64,000 nt of DNA, from assembly GCF_030718085.1 (NCBI RefSeq), contig NZ_JAVAJF010000001.1:372001-436000 (forward strand), read 5' to 3'. The notes under the pieces are model-generated. The model made no database searches. It saw only the letters and a list, made by a program, of their open reading frames with translations, and was not told where the DNA came from. This stretch comes from Marinobacter sp. MDS2 (GTDB lineage Bacteria; Pseudomonadota; Gammaproteobacteria; Pseudomonadales; Oleiphilaceae). Positions 13,401 to 17,798 of this stretch are shown in pieces. The translations under genes and the position numbers were made by a program. Position 1 is the stretch's first letter, and each line of letters starts with the position of its first letter.

Positions 13401-13537
13401 GACGGAACGGGGGCTTGGTCCGCCACCTGCAAGCCCATCGGCTCACTGGCCGGCTGCTCGTCAAAAGCGTCGAACGGATTGGTCGAGGTGGCGTTGCCCG
13501 GGGCGGGCGCGTCGAATCGGTCAAAGGCGTTGGCCAT
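1442..13537 (-). CDS. Giant 4,031-residue polyvalent protein, probable internal (ejected) virion protein
   Basis: Single uninterrupted frame and the last gene of the late operon. Domains by eye: N-terminal Gly/Ala-rich, membrane-active-looking region (1-320); ParB/KorB-like domain (about 425-760, DGHHR near 483); Ala/Glu/Lys coiled-coil linkers (about 820-860 and 1170-1215); LPD1-type domain with HEWWH (near 1625); LPD23-type domain with HEIQH (near 1914); domain with HEVVGHYG (near 2274); three ADP-ribosyltransferase-like domains opening with FHGTPH (near 2404), LYHGT (near 2809) and VVYHGT (near 2956), the last resembling ART-PolyVal; and an LPD38-like C-terminal part (about 3125-4031) with a hydrophobic segment near 3690. 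LPD modules are known from polyvalent proteins of phages and conjugative elements that are delivered with DNA. Its place after three internal virion-like genes fits a T7 gp16-like ejected protein. Start ATG 13537 overlaps the previous stop (TAATG). Individual enzymatic activities are inferred from motifs. Confidence 0.9.
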   Translation of the reverse strand: MANAFDRFDAPAPGNATSTNPFDAFDEQPASEPMGLQVADQAPVPSFNMARGALERSGDLLGGLFTSANALAERGEASHPLGGLVWEDGLIPDYKGPEDYAKWRAEQGGDEPLKLAADYWADASVGYQENHTWERVKQEFSEGGALSGSAWAEVMAYGAEQGVKSIPDMVAAVVALPTYITARSGEIGTERAKNKGKAEADLTDVLEAAPAAIGSALLERLGAKGITEAGAEALGKEALKRGLGKMAKEGAKAGGKEAATEFMQEGIIEYLGEKFGTGVEMSVGEALDRGAAGAVAGGVYGTGAGTAGAAVNLARQPGLQPPTDDAVPPVLSDPIQDAPAPDQGVPVLQPTDDPAPINDYAGRPEWATEQTNIFRDGVLPETTVNGNPFDVFDQAVPTQADAQPEAAPEPQAAPDGLTESGTGVFRVPVDQIKVDPEQYQFRSRVNEQGVDKRLEGVTQWDDDRAGFVLLHKRENGDLYVADGHHRVDLARKLNQGEINARIIDEADGESVADVRVKAAMTNIADGKAEPLDVAKVFRDSEVPLPEVRKAYDLPNNQVSRDGEALAKLSDNVFGMVAAGQLSEKDGAAIGSAFDDARQQETAVKAFQNLKPTKDYERELVLNEVRAAEFAENAGEQSGLFGDDPQEISLMQERMKVLDSLRQQLNADKRLFKSLNNNVDRASEAGNKIAKKANADITERSARSLDLIGRVTTTPDLNAMVNQAARRVYDGEDRSTVAKALKQELLNYERGSTEPSGERPANPSGQRTPVTSGQESGRNQPVPEADPVGADQSGQSESEVAPTLDLEPQTEEQLAEQAAARDAAEKAEAEQRKQAEQKEKADAEADDFVLSGSDSAVDQAEARGQGNMFDAPAETQSSALQKREPQDKADGLLGERTPEAMASLVAARDNPNTPKLNGALSDGEDSKGNRKPEWREAGNGFEARQYVWNGKVYQEVRHPNGNVATRSLEKDGTPTASMDAGLDDLLTGKAFNDFNQFFNRQAGMLSQGEPKARADEAPNWTGKLEAYAQQQDAIAADWASRQYKKSKQSIDLEGDGPRNSESISVNSVNEKRRRRRVNDALRNAKMARELAKQDQADALARYGKQYDRVSQWPTGRHKGDTFKNNLIIQLNKEFAGEKDSIYGENTLGAIIHSALESEHKAATKQKAEAKAKEQAEEKAWQDEVKAREERRAKMTDEERRADDEREGAELLERFLTPPEQVEQAAAEVDQNPTEAQKEADARQPETPIEDFGEKIEGARKDYASKLAAAKDKDVASVPLSESWPEPDYEKLLAAGADPEAVSFAHAARDEVPPKPRAKWKLKGWVRQVEALRNFTESVLDGDVAVNDLRDFAKKDRYHAVDVQVFNRADLYAAVGHDKSLKGLRFYPAHFTIYEGEHGNFNKWLIERVAKTGSFGNMPRKLVAEDTKEQAIEAFRKVHAELDGKEKTAKHTRFDIYSSRHDRSDVFIGKKIGRDVVRVKEGFTTPTEARAYLAENQAELERTLDKMKHIPNHRKAGNSPRVGKDHRNGGDVTPEAFAEAFGFRGVQFGNYVEQGRRQQDLNEAYDGLMDLAGILNVPPKALSLNGELGLAFGARGKGGKNAAMAHYEPGNIVINLTKKQGAGSLAHEWWHSLDNYFGRERGGKPVENYATAGRPDASVRPEVTEALAAIRKTVNRIGMRERAKRLDRMRTKAYWSTDVEMTARAFESYVIEKLKDQGAANEYLSNIVSEEYWKASEALGMEEADSYPYPEAAEIPEVRAAYDQLFQVIETKETDGGSVAMFSRNDPRFMFAGPQADTSDLTELERARDMAKDGRPMPAIRRETGWSRGVDGMWRYEISDDQARLLQSVSGKHETTMLDTLLDHPKLFAAYPRLANIPVYLDAIAEDGSYGTFVYGRGITLNTTRTDEQILSTLLHEIQHAIQDSEGFATGGNSDRDFVEAIKDALSGQSDMWSRRLERWFDDNQDLIQYVDEQADLATYALMYQSSKRLMDYANSDRPSGMLRHIKNEMGWVYSDKVRQDPDLARRFDELERNWYSLPKRHKMRERNLFLRDQAGDAAILIREAIPREVIHEFDTDTRKLPSMIKALERSAAKARRQLEPMRELQSKAKAAEAVAEQHRFSGPYAVYRALAGEIEARNTQARQSMTDAERQQTPPSSTADTADEQAIVVMKGRGGLTIEVPYRMESAGFRRTPTQASPNLTAAQAESITDTLMADWKGKPKVVIADRISEFPKRLRDAIRAAQAEGDMRGVYFEGKVYILASRIPSRAALEEVVLHEVVGHYGLRTMMGAELKPLLNRVYLSFAKSDKAKEIIRNYYPNGDFNASNVNHRLTVAEELLAHLAETGKHQKLWHKIVAAVRDGLRRLGFTLEMTETDLLGILAGAQKTVEQGGVSRPSEADNHFRRAFHGTPHRFDKFSLAAMGTGEGAQAYGWGLYFAGNRKVAEYYRATLSDANVDFDNLNPAPKGSKADVFLRHLMTKGPYFTRQQVSDHFGASDLAMLEKYGSIEFDEDGQIHVDALFELELGSVDILYQDNQRAYILRDGSALVDTGQGELKAAMSDTGNLYEVEIPDDSDYLDWDMPLSKQPKGVVEKLAPVLDLIGKEKPFFQETIDEGLIRGQTIYTALHQSIGTAEKASRRLAELGIPGLRYLDGSSRHRSFKEIRDEFLTELPEDAEIEDVVELFGTGAFSPDNEMLLTALNADDWLGFDYPAQAVSTVLGDSLPNYDPSPGTVDAVARLREEGDRNYVIWDESVVSVQAVNDEIAQAEAYFSRQGNALNSGSDQQGAAAMSREGEQGQADIISGDVQGGVKLYHGTDDSFIAGISEDGLLKGPAYFTPRKDMAEEYADGGPVVSVKINPNHVKIDFDLPGGRLLTVAEANKYAGNDGWTLNDYLADGQSVGVEESVAISSNQIESDEDVPSFAAANFSRTGQKQTDTDAFRKWFGDSKVVDENGAPLVVYHGTNESFTEFDRGQLGKNTAWNDTRFGFYFADNQDAAAEFGSNLIPAYVAIEKPLRLTPNELFSNRAQAATVYEAMTGERLSPSDALSAINDEIGLGELSDALESLATEEGRSVIERDGYDGVISDMGDGTLQYAAFRPNQIKSATGNTGAFDPDNADIRFSRTGRQSFETADDTLIRKAVALIADKFTVLKGIQQNIEAAHGEIAEDANAYQAEELFHGKVENDLRLLRESMIEPLAKKMSEYGVSLPSLDEFLYAMHAPERNRVIAQRDPERPDGGSGMTNAEAAAIINKVDQDGKLRQYKELAGQVHAMLAKRREILNENGLLDDETRGAWEEAYRHYVPLKGFAADETQDSLPHAGKGFAISGPESKMAAGRKSKAASPVANTVSDLTEAVLRHRKNEVGNTFLKLVHDHPNSDLWQIYTADNPEVERKAVRVKDPKTGKTKIEVRETVVPMAMMQDRYFTTKVNGDTYYIKIGDPRLMAAMKNLGPDNAGLLVRSLSAVTRLMSSLNTSYNPEFVISNFSRDIQTALLNLSSEQSAEGGKVKGKAIVAQTLKDVPFAIRAINASLKGDKALSGRSGEMQREFDRFRADGAKTGWFDMKDLDGQRAELETMIGMASGGFTNMSRRAFHAVTDWVEHTNSAIENGVRLAAYVNAIQAGIPRTRAASLAKNMTVNFNRRGELGTTMNALYMFANASVQGTANFVRTLGRLNGQKGDKLWSRFNTAQKIAAGMAVGGFALSMLNRLVAGEDDDGENWWDKVPDYVKERNIVIMKSLYGGEPGEYWTIPLPYGYNIFPLAGSSLEHLAFSSQSAGKIATNLTLGALGSFSPIGFEDSDELHGLIGKNVAPTILKPLVTIPLNENFAGGPLYKEDFPFGTPKPDSTLSFRNTPQLYKTLAETLNRATGGSDYRSGAVDLSPDVMDYLVGYYGGGAYDFFTNRTPNFGAKWLQGVELEAREVPFLRKLHGKVLPYEDQSKFYDRRDEINQLTAERDALKGADRARFLRDHGNKLRLSGAMNATEKRLKLLRKKRDRIEALDDLTAAEKDVKLQEVERLMKRAIDQFNKRYGEMDG

Positions 13538-14871
13538 TAAAAGCCCTCCGGCAGATAGCCGTATTTCGCTTCAAAGTCAGCGGCGAATTGGGGGTTTTGC
13601 TGCAGGTATTTTACCGCCTCGGGCGGCGCGGGGTTGGCCGGCTGTTTCGAGTGCGCCTGAGTAGCCAGTCCGCTTGCCGGCGGGGTGCCCTCCCGGTTCA
13701 CCCGGCCGGAATAACTGCCATCGTCCTGCTTCACCGCGCTGCCGTCTTTCGGCAACACCTGCGCACTGCCACCCACCAGCTCAAGCCCCTTTGGTTTCGG
13801 TGCGCCGTCGTCCGGCCCGCCACTTTGGTGGGCGCGATTCATGATTTGCCGGTACGCCGCCATGCCTTCTTCCACCAGCTCCGGCTGGGATTTCTGCTCG
13901 TCCGGCATGAGCATTTCCTGCGCCTTCATGGCCTGGGTCACGTAGCTGCTGACAAAGCGGGACGGGTCGCTGCGCGCGGTGGACAGCATGTTCCACGCGG
14001 CGGTGTTGTCCGGCGCGATGCCCGACGCCACCAGCCACTCCGCCGTCTTCACGTCGGCGGGGGCTTTGCTGCTCGCTCCCGGCTTGTCCAGCTGTTTCAG
14101 CTGACCGTCCGGTCCCGCTTGCACCCACCCCAGTTGCGGGTGCTCAAACGGCGCGCTGTAGCGTTCGCTGCCGGGGTTCTTTCCAGTTAGCGCCGCCAAC
14201 ACCCGCGCGGCATTCTGTTGGGCGGCCTCGCCTCGAAACGCGTTGCGCAGAACCCGATACCCTTGCACCTGATTCACCAGCGCTTCGACCGGCGTTTCCA
14301 GCACCTCGTCATCGTCGCCCGCCACGCCCCGGTTTCGGGTCATGGGCGCGTTGTAGGTTTTGCCGTCCGGCCCTTCCACTTCCAGATCAATGGCGACCGT
14401 GCCCTTGCTTTGGCCCGGGTAGACGCCCGCAATGCGCTTGCGTCCGCCCTCACCCCGGTTGATCCGGTGGCTGAACAGGGCGTTCATCGAGTACAGCGCT
14501 TCGGGGTCGTTCGCCCCCAACGGATCGTTCGGGTCGATCACCCGTTGCGCAGCCTCAATCGCCGCGTCGGTCTTCGGGTCGAGCGCCGGCCAATACTGCG
14601 GGTTCTCTTTCAGAAACTGCATCTCGTCGTCGGACAGCTCCACGCCCTGCGCAATCTTGCCCAGCGTGAACTTCGCCTGCTCGGTTGCCCGCTTGCGCTG
14701 CGCGTCCTCCTGCTGACCGGCAAATTGCTGCTCGGTCATCTCCATGCGCCGGTCGGCGCGGTCGCTTTGCTTGTCCTGCAGCGCCTGGCTGTGCTGGCGT
14801 GCGTAATGTTGATCCATGAGGCCGAAGCCCTGCGCAAAGCCCGAGGCGAGCCCACGTGTATCGAGTGCCAT
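13537..14871 (-). CDS. Putative internal virion protein (444 aa)
   Basis: Not assigned to a named family. It is hydrophilic and helical at the N-terminus (a Gln/Arg/Glu-rich stretch at about 25-70 that looks coiled coil), with a small ordered domain in the middle and a Pro/Ala/Gly-rich C-terminus ending in AKYGYLPEGF. It lies directly before the giant polyvalent gene, sharing one nucleotide (TAATG), and after three other small virion-like genes. In short-tailed phages this position at the end of the structural operon holds the proteins ejected into the cell with the DNA, so that role is inferred from position and composition. Confidence 0.6.
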   Translation of the reverse strand: MALDTRGLASGFAQGFGLMDQHYARQHSQALQDKQSDRADRRMEMTEQQFAGQQEDAQRKRATEQAKFTLGKIAQGVELSDDEMQFLKENPQYWPALDPKTDAAIEAAQRVIDPNDPLGANDPEALYSMNALFSHRINRGEGGRKRIAGVYPGQSKGTVAIDLEVEGPDGKTYNAPMTRNRGVAGDDDEVLETPVEALVNQVQGYRVLRNAFRGEAAQQNAARVLAALTGKNPGSERYSAPFEHPQLGWVQAGPDGQLKQLDKPGASSKAPADVKTAEWLVASGIAPDNTAAWNMLSTARSDPSRFVSSYVTQAMKAQEMLMPDEQKSQPELVEEGMAAYRQIMNRAHQSGGPDDGAPKPKGLELVGGSAQVLPKDGSAVKQDDGSYSGRVNREGTPPASGLATQAHSKQPANPAPPEAVKYLQQNPQFAADFEAKYGYLPEGF

Positions 14872-14880
14872 AACGACTCC

Positions 14881-15120
14881 TTAAAAGATTTCCGAGGCGA
14901 GGTAGCCGACGCCTGCGCCGATGAACGCGCCCACCGGACCGCCCGCCATCATGCCGATGCCGGCGCCGGTGCCAATCGCGCTCATTTTCTGCTGCTTGTT
15001 GGCGGCGTCCATCGCGTCCTCAGCCTGCTTCTGTCGCGCCTGCTGACCGGCCAAGTCGCCCAGCCCCTGCAGGGCCTCGCCTTCCATCTGCTTGCCTAGC
15101 TGAAGAAGTCCGTAGCTCAT
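14881..15120 (-). CDS. Small glycine-zipper virion protein (79 aa)
   Basis: Begins MSYGLLQLGK at 15120; a longer in-frame extension upstream is ruled out by overlap with the well-supported gene at 15117-15599 and by the ATGA stop/start overlap at 15117-15120. The N-terminal half is an Ala/Gln-rich helix. The C-terminal half is a glycine zipper (GTGAGIGMMAGGPVGAFIG) long enough to insert in a membrane. Such small membrane-active proteins occur among the ejected internal proteins of podoviruses, so it may help form the DNA-ejection channel. No family was recognised with certainty. Confidence 0.65.
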   Translation of the reverse strand: MSYGLLQLGKQMEGEALQGLGDLAGQQARQKQAEDAMDAANKQQKMSAIGTGAGIGMMAGGPVGAFIGAGVGYLASEIF

Positions 15121-15599
15121 TGGTTCATCACCCTGTCCGGAATGTTGGAGAGCCCCATGCCGCCCGCCAGAATGGCTTGCTGACGATCCAGCGCCGAGAT
15201 GCGCGCTTCGTTGCCGGCGCTCACCGAGGCGGCGCTGCGGCCCACGTTCAGGGCTCGGGTTTGCGCCTCTTGCTGCGCCGGGGTCAAGGCCACGCCGTAC
15301 CGCTCCCGGGTTTGGTTGTTGATGGTGTTGGCCGAGTCGAAGGCCAGGCCAACGGCCCCTTTGGCCTGATGGGCGGCTGCCATTGCCGCGTTCGGGTCCG
15401 TCGCTTCGGCGGCCAGCTGATCGACGCGAGGCAAGAAGCGGGTTTTCCAGTCTTCCCATTGCGCCCGGTTGAGTTGACCAAGCAGTTGGGATGCCCCCTG
15501 CTTGCCCTGAAACGCCTGATTAGGGTCTACATGGGTGCTACTGGTCAGGTTCCCGTATTGGCCATACAGCTGCTCGTTAAAGAAATCGCTGAAGCTCAC
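15117..15599 (-). CDS. Putative internal virion protein (160 aa)
   Basis: Begins MSFSDFFNEQLYGQYG. It is rich in Ala, Gln and Asn and predicted mostly helical, with no transmembrane segment and no recognised enzymatic motif. It sits between two other virion-like genes with a 4-nt overlap downstream and a 2-nt gap upstream, so the cluster is translated as one coupled unit. Composition and position fit a structural or ejected minor protein. The function is unknown. Confidence 0.6.
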   Translation of the reverse strand: MSFSDFFNEQLYGQYGNLTSSTHVDPNQAFQGKQGASQLLGQLNRAQWEDWKTRFLPRVDQLAAEATDPNAAMAAAHQAKGAVGLAFDSANTINNQTRERYGVALTPAQQEAQTRALNVGRSAASVSAGNEARISALDRQQAILAGGMGLSNIPDRVMNQ

Positions 15600-15601
15600 G
15601 A

Positions 15602-16282
15602 CTAACCCCCTGCGTAGTTGTAGAAGCCGCCACGGCTGTCATCCAAGCCGAACCGGTTGGGCGAGGCATCGAAGTTGGTGTTCATCGAGTAGCCGGGATC
15701 GGCGGCGGGCTTGAACCAATCGTTCTTCATGCCGTACCGAGCGCCCGCGCCCGCAACCGAGCCGATCAGCTGCAGGTTGGCCGAGCGGCGATTGAAATTC
15801 TGCGTGGCCTCGCTGATGGCGTTGGCCGAGGATTGCTGGGCAAGCCCCGAAAGCCCGGCTTGCGCCTGCCCGGACTGGCCTTGCCCGATGGCTACGATGT
15901 TCTGCAGGCCCAGTATCTTTTGGTTGTCCTGCTCAAACTGCGCCCGTCCCAGCGTTTCACCGCCGCTGTCGGCCACGTCCATCGCCAGTCCGGCCATTTC
16001 ACCTTGGAATCGGCCGCTGCTGGGATCAATGCCCGCTTGGGTCATGCCCTTGGCGTAACCGTCCTGCGCGCCCCCGAGGGCTTGCGTTTGCGCCTGCATG
16101 GTGCGGCCCCGGATGTAGGACATATTCTGTTCCGAGTCCATCTGATCCACGGTGGCCATGTACTCGTTTTCCAGTGGCGCCAGCTTGTCCTGCGCCAGAT
16201 TCCACTTCTCCGCCGCCACCTGCGCCAGATACTTTTGTTCTGGGGTGTCTTTTACCTCGTTGTCTCCGCCGCCGCCGCTCAT
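15602..16282 (-). CDS. Putative internal virion protein (226 aa)
   Basis: Starts MSGGGGDNEVKDTPEQKYLAQ. This opening, followed by helical repeats rich in Gln, Ala and Gly (for example the region around residues 125-150), resembles a family of minor phage virion proteins found just before ejected proteins in podovirus genomes; I cannot name it exactly. The C-terminus is Gly/Asn/Phe-rich (RFGLDDSRGGFYNYAGG). It overlaps the upstream gene by 4 nt. It is probably structural. Confidence 0.6.
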   Translation of the reverse strand: MSGGGGDNEVKDTPEQKYLAQVAAEKWNLAQDKLAPLENEYMATVDQMDSEQNMSYIRGRTMQAQTQALGGAQDGYAKGMTQAGIDPSSGRFQGEMAGLAMDVADSGGETLGRAQFEQDNQKILGLQNIVAIGQGQSGQAQAGLSGLAQQSSANAISEATQNFNRRSANLQLIGSVAGAGARYGMKNDWFKPAADPGYSMNTNFDASPNRFGLDDSRGGFYNYAGG

Positions 16283-16749
16283 GAGTGGGCGCCCTCCTTC
16301 AAGTCGTTCAAGTAGTCGCTCAGGGTGTCTTCGTGAAAATGCGCCCTGATCTGCGGGCCAGCCGACTCCATCCAGGCTTCACCGCCGACGAGGTACGCGC
16401 ACTGCACCACCACGCTGGTGAGCTGGTCGCGGAGCACAAAGGCCAGAGTTTGGTTGTGCGCCGAGCCACTGCGTTCCAGCGCCACACTGTCGCGCCAGTC
16501 TTGCAGCGCGGCCGCCATGAGGGGGCGCAAATAGAGTTCGTGTTGACGGTAAAAGGGGTTGGCGGGCAGCTCGATCAGCGCCTGCCAGAACGCGGAAATG
16601 ATGACCGAATCGGTCAGCGCCTTGTCTTTGTCGATCAGGTCATCGAGCGTCTGGGAGATGCGAAACAAGGTTTGGCAGAAGCGAATGGCGGGCTCGCAGC
16701 CTTGAAGCGCTTGCTGCAAAAACTGCTGTTCGTCGGGTCTTGGCATCAT
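16279..16749 (-). CDS. Uncharacterised phage protein with DDLID motif (156 aa)
   Basis: An all-helical-looking protein with no signal peptide or membrane segment. Near residues 30-41 it reads FRISQTLDDLIDKD, an acidic helix reminiscent of, but not diagnostic for, isoprenoid-synthase folds, and it has a conserved-looking VVVQCAYLVGGEAWMESAGP stretch near 112-131. It is encoded in the late operon between tail and internal virion genes, overlapping neighbours by 4 nt on both sides. Function unknown; virion morphogenesis is the most likely context. Confidence 0.6.
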   Translation of the reverse strand: MMPRPDEQQFLQQALQGCEPAIRFCQTLFRISQTLDDLIDKDKALTDSVIISAFWQALIELPANPFYRQHELYLRPLMAAALQDWRDSVALERSGSAHNQTLAFVLRDQLTSVVVQCAYLVGGEAWMESAGPQIRAHFHEDTLSDYLNDLKEGAHS

Positions 16750-17027
16750 GTCTGCCCTACACTCGGATTGTCTGTCGATAGTGTATCACCTCGATGCACC
16801 GCAAGCACGGTCACGGCGTACATGACGTCCGAGTGAAAACTGCTCTTGCAGTGGTTGGCTTGCCAGAAGAACAGGCGGTTGATAAGGCGGTAGCCGGTGC
16901 GCCAGCGGGGGCGCTCCCGGTTCACGTAACAGCGGGCGGATACCGTCATATCCGGCGAGCCGTTCAGGACGATTTTGTTGAGTCCTTGGGACAGCCAGGC
17001 GGCAATCCCCCAGAGCCAGTCGCGCAT
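16746..17027 (-). CDS. Small uncharacterised phage protein (93 aa)
   Basis: Begins MRDWLWGIAAWLSQGLNK. The core RLFFWQANHCKSSFHSDV (residues about 48-65) resembles a small uncharacterised protein often seen among tail and head genes of prophages of Gammaproteobacteria, with a conserved W-Q-x-N-H-C pattern. No known activity. It overlaps the downstream gene by 4 nt and follows the DUF4376-like gene after 3 nt. Confidence 0.6.
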   Translation of the reverse strand: MRDWLWGIAAWLSQGLNKIVLNGSPDMTVSARCYVNRERPRWRTGYRLINRLFFWQANHCKSSFHSDVMYAVTVLAVHRGDTLSTDNPSVGQT

Positions 17028-17030
17028 GGG

Positions 17031-17420
17031 CTATTCCTCCAGCCAAAAGGAAAGATCACTCAATTGCGCCGGGGTCGGCGCGGGGTTCGTTTGCCAGAAT
17101 TGTTCGGCCTTGACGTGGAGCACCGCGCCCCGGGCCGCCCGGTTGGTTTTCACTTCGGCGTACACCTGCTCCAGCTCGGCCTTGGTCAGTGCGACGTAGG
17201 TGTTGTCCGCCCGCTTCCAGGTCAGCTTGCCCTCCTGCAGCGTGGGCAAGTTGTCGAACTGCTCGATGGAACCGGCCATGCGGGCGTCGCTGCGCTCGTC
17301 GCAGTCGAACACGCCGAAGCTGGTGGCGACCGGGGCAATCTCGTGGGTGTCGCGCCAGCGCTTGATTTGTTCCCAGGTTGCCGGGCGGTTATCGGGATTA
17401 AGTTGCAGGGATCGCTTCAA
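17031..17420 (-). CDS. DUF4376-like tail-associated protein (129 aa)
   Basis: Contains a helical domain of the type found in DUF4376 proteins (WEQIKRWRDT, then DCDERSDARMAGSIEQF and a TWKRADNTYVALT segment). These proteins sit beside tail fibre genes in many phages and are often fused to fibre-assembly domains. Here the gene overlaps the upstream 131-aa gene by 23 nt, so the two may be the separated halves of what is a single protein elsewhere. Role probably in tail fibre attachment or assembly. Confidence 0.65.
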   Translation of the reverse strand: MKRSLQLNPDNRPATWEQIKRWRDTHEIAPVATSFGVFDCDERSDARMAGSIEQFDNLPTLQEGKLTWKRADNTYVALTKAELEQVYAEVKTNRAARGAVLHVKAEQFWQTNPAPTPAQLSDLSFWLEE

Positions 17421-17793
17421 CGGTCACCTCCTGCGTCAAGTACGGCACCGCCTCGAAGGCCAAGGTGTAAGTGCCCGGTAAGTCCACCGAAAAACGCACC
17501 TCGCCGTCGGTCACTGCGTCGCTCTGGCCATCGGGCCAGATCACCGTGGTGCCTTCAGGGATGCCGGAAATCAAGCACTCATCAATACCGTCGGCGGTGA
17601 TTTGCGCGGCACTGACGGTGAGGGTTAGCGGGTGGCGGGCGTGAAACTCCGTCCCGTCAAACCAGTGCGCGGCGGCATCGAAATCTAACGGGACTTCTTG
17701 GGCGCTCTGTCCAGCCCCAGCTTGTGGGGGGTTAAGGCAGACGTGCTCCGCAAAAATCACCCCGCGCTCGTCTGAGATTACAAACTTTCGCAC
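17398..17793 (-). CDS. Tail-fibre-associated protein (131 aa)
   Basis: Begins MRKFVISDERGVIFAEHVC. The N-terminal part looks like a small beta domain; the C-terminal half (ECLISGIPEGTTVIWPDG through GTYTLAFEAVPYLTQEVTV) reads like an Ig-like or PKD-like beta sandwich. It lies 5 nt after the long tail fibre gene, the usual place of fibre assembly or fibre-tip proteins. The exact function is unknown. Confidence 0.6.
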   Translation of the reverse strand: MRKFVISDERGVIFAEHVCLNPPQAGAGQSAQEVPLDFDAAAHWFDGTEFHARHPLTLTVSAAQITADGIDECLISGIPEGTTVIWPDGQSDAVTDGEVRFSVDLPGTYTLAFEAVPYLTQEVTVEAIPAT

Positions 17794-17798
17794 ACCAG

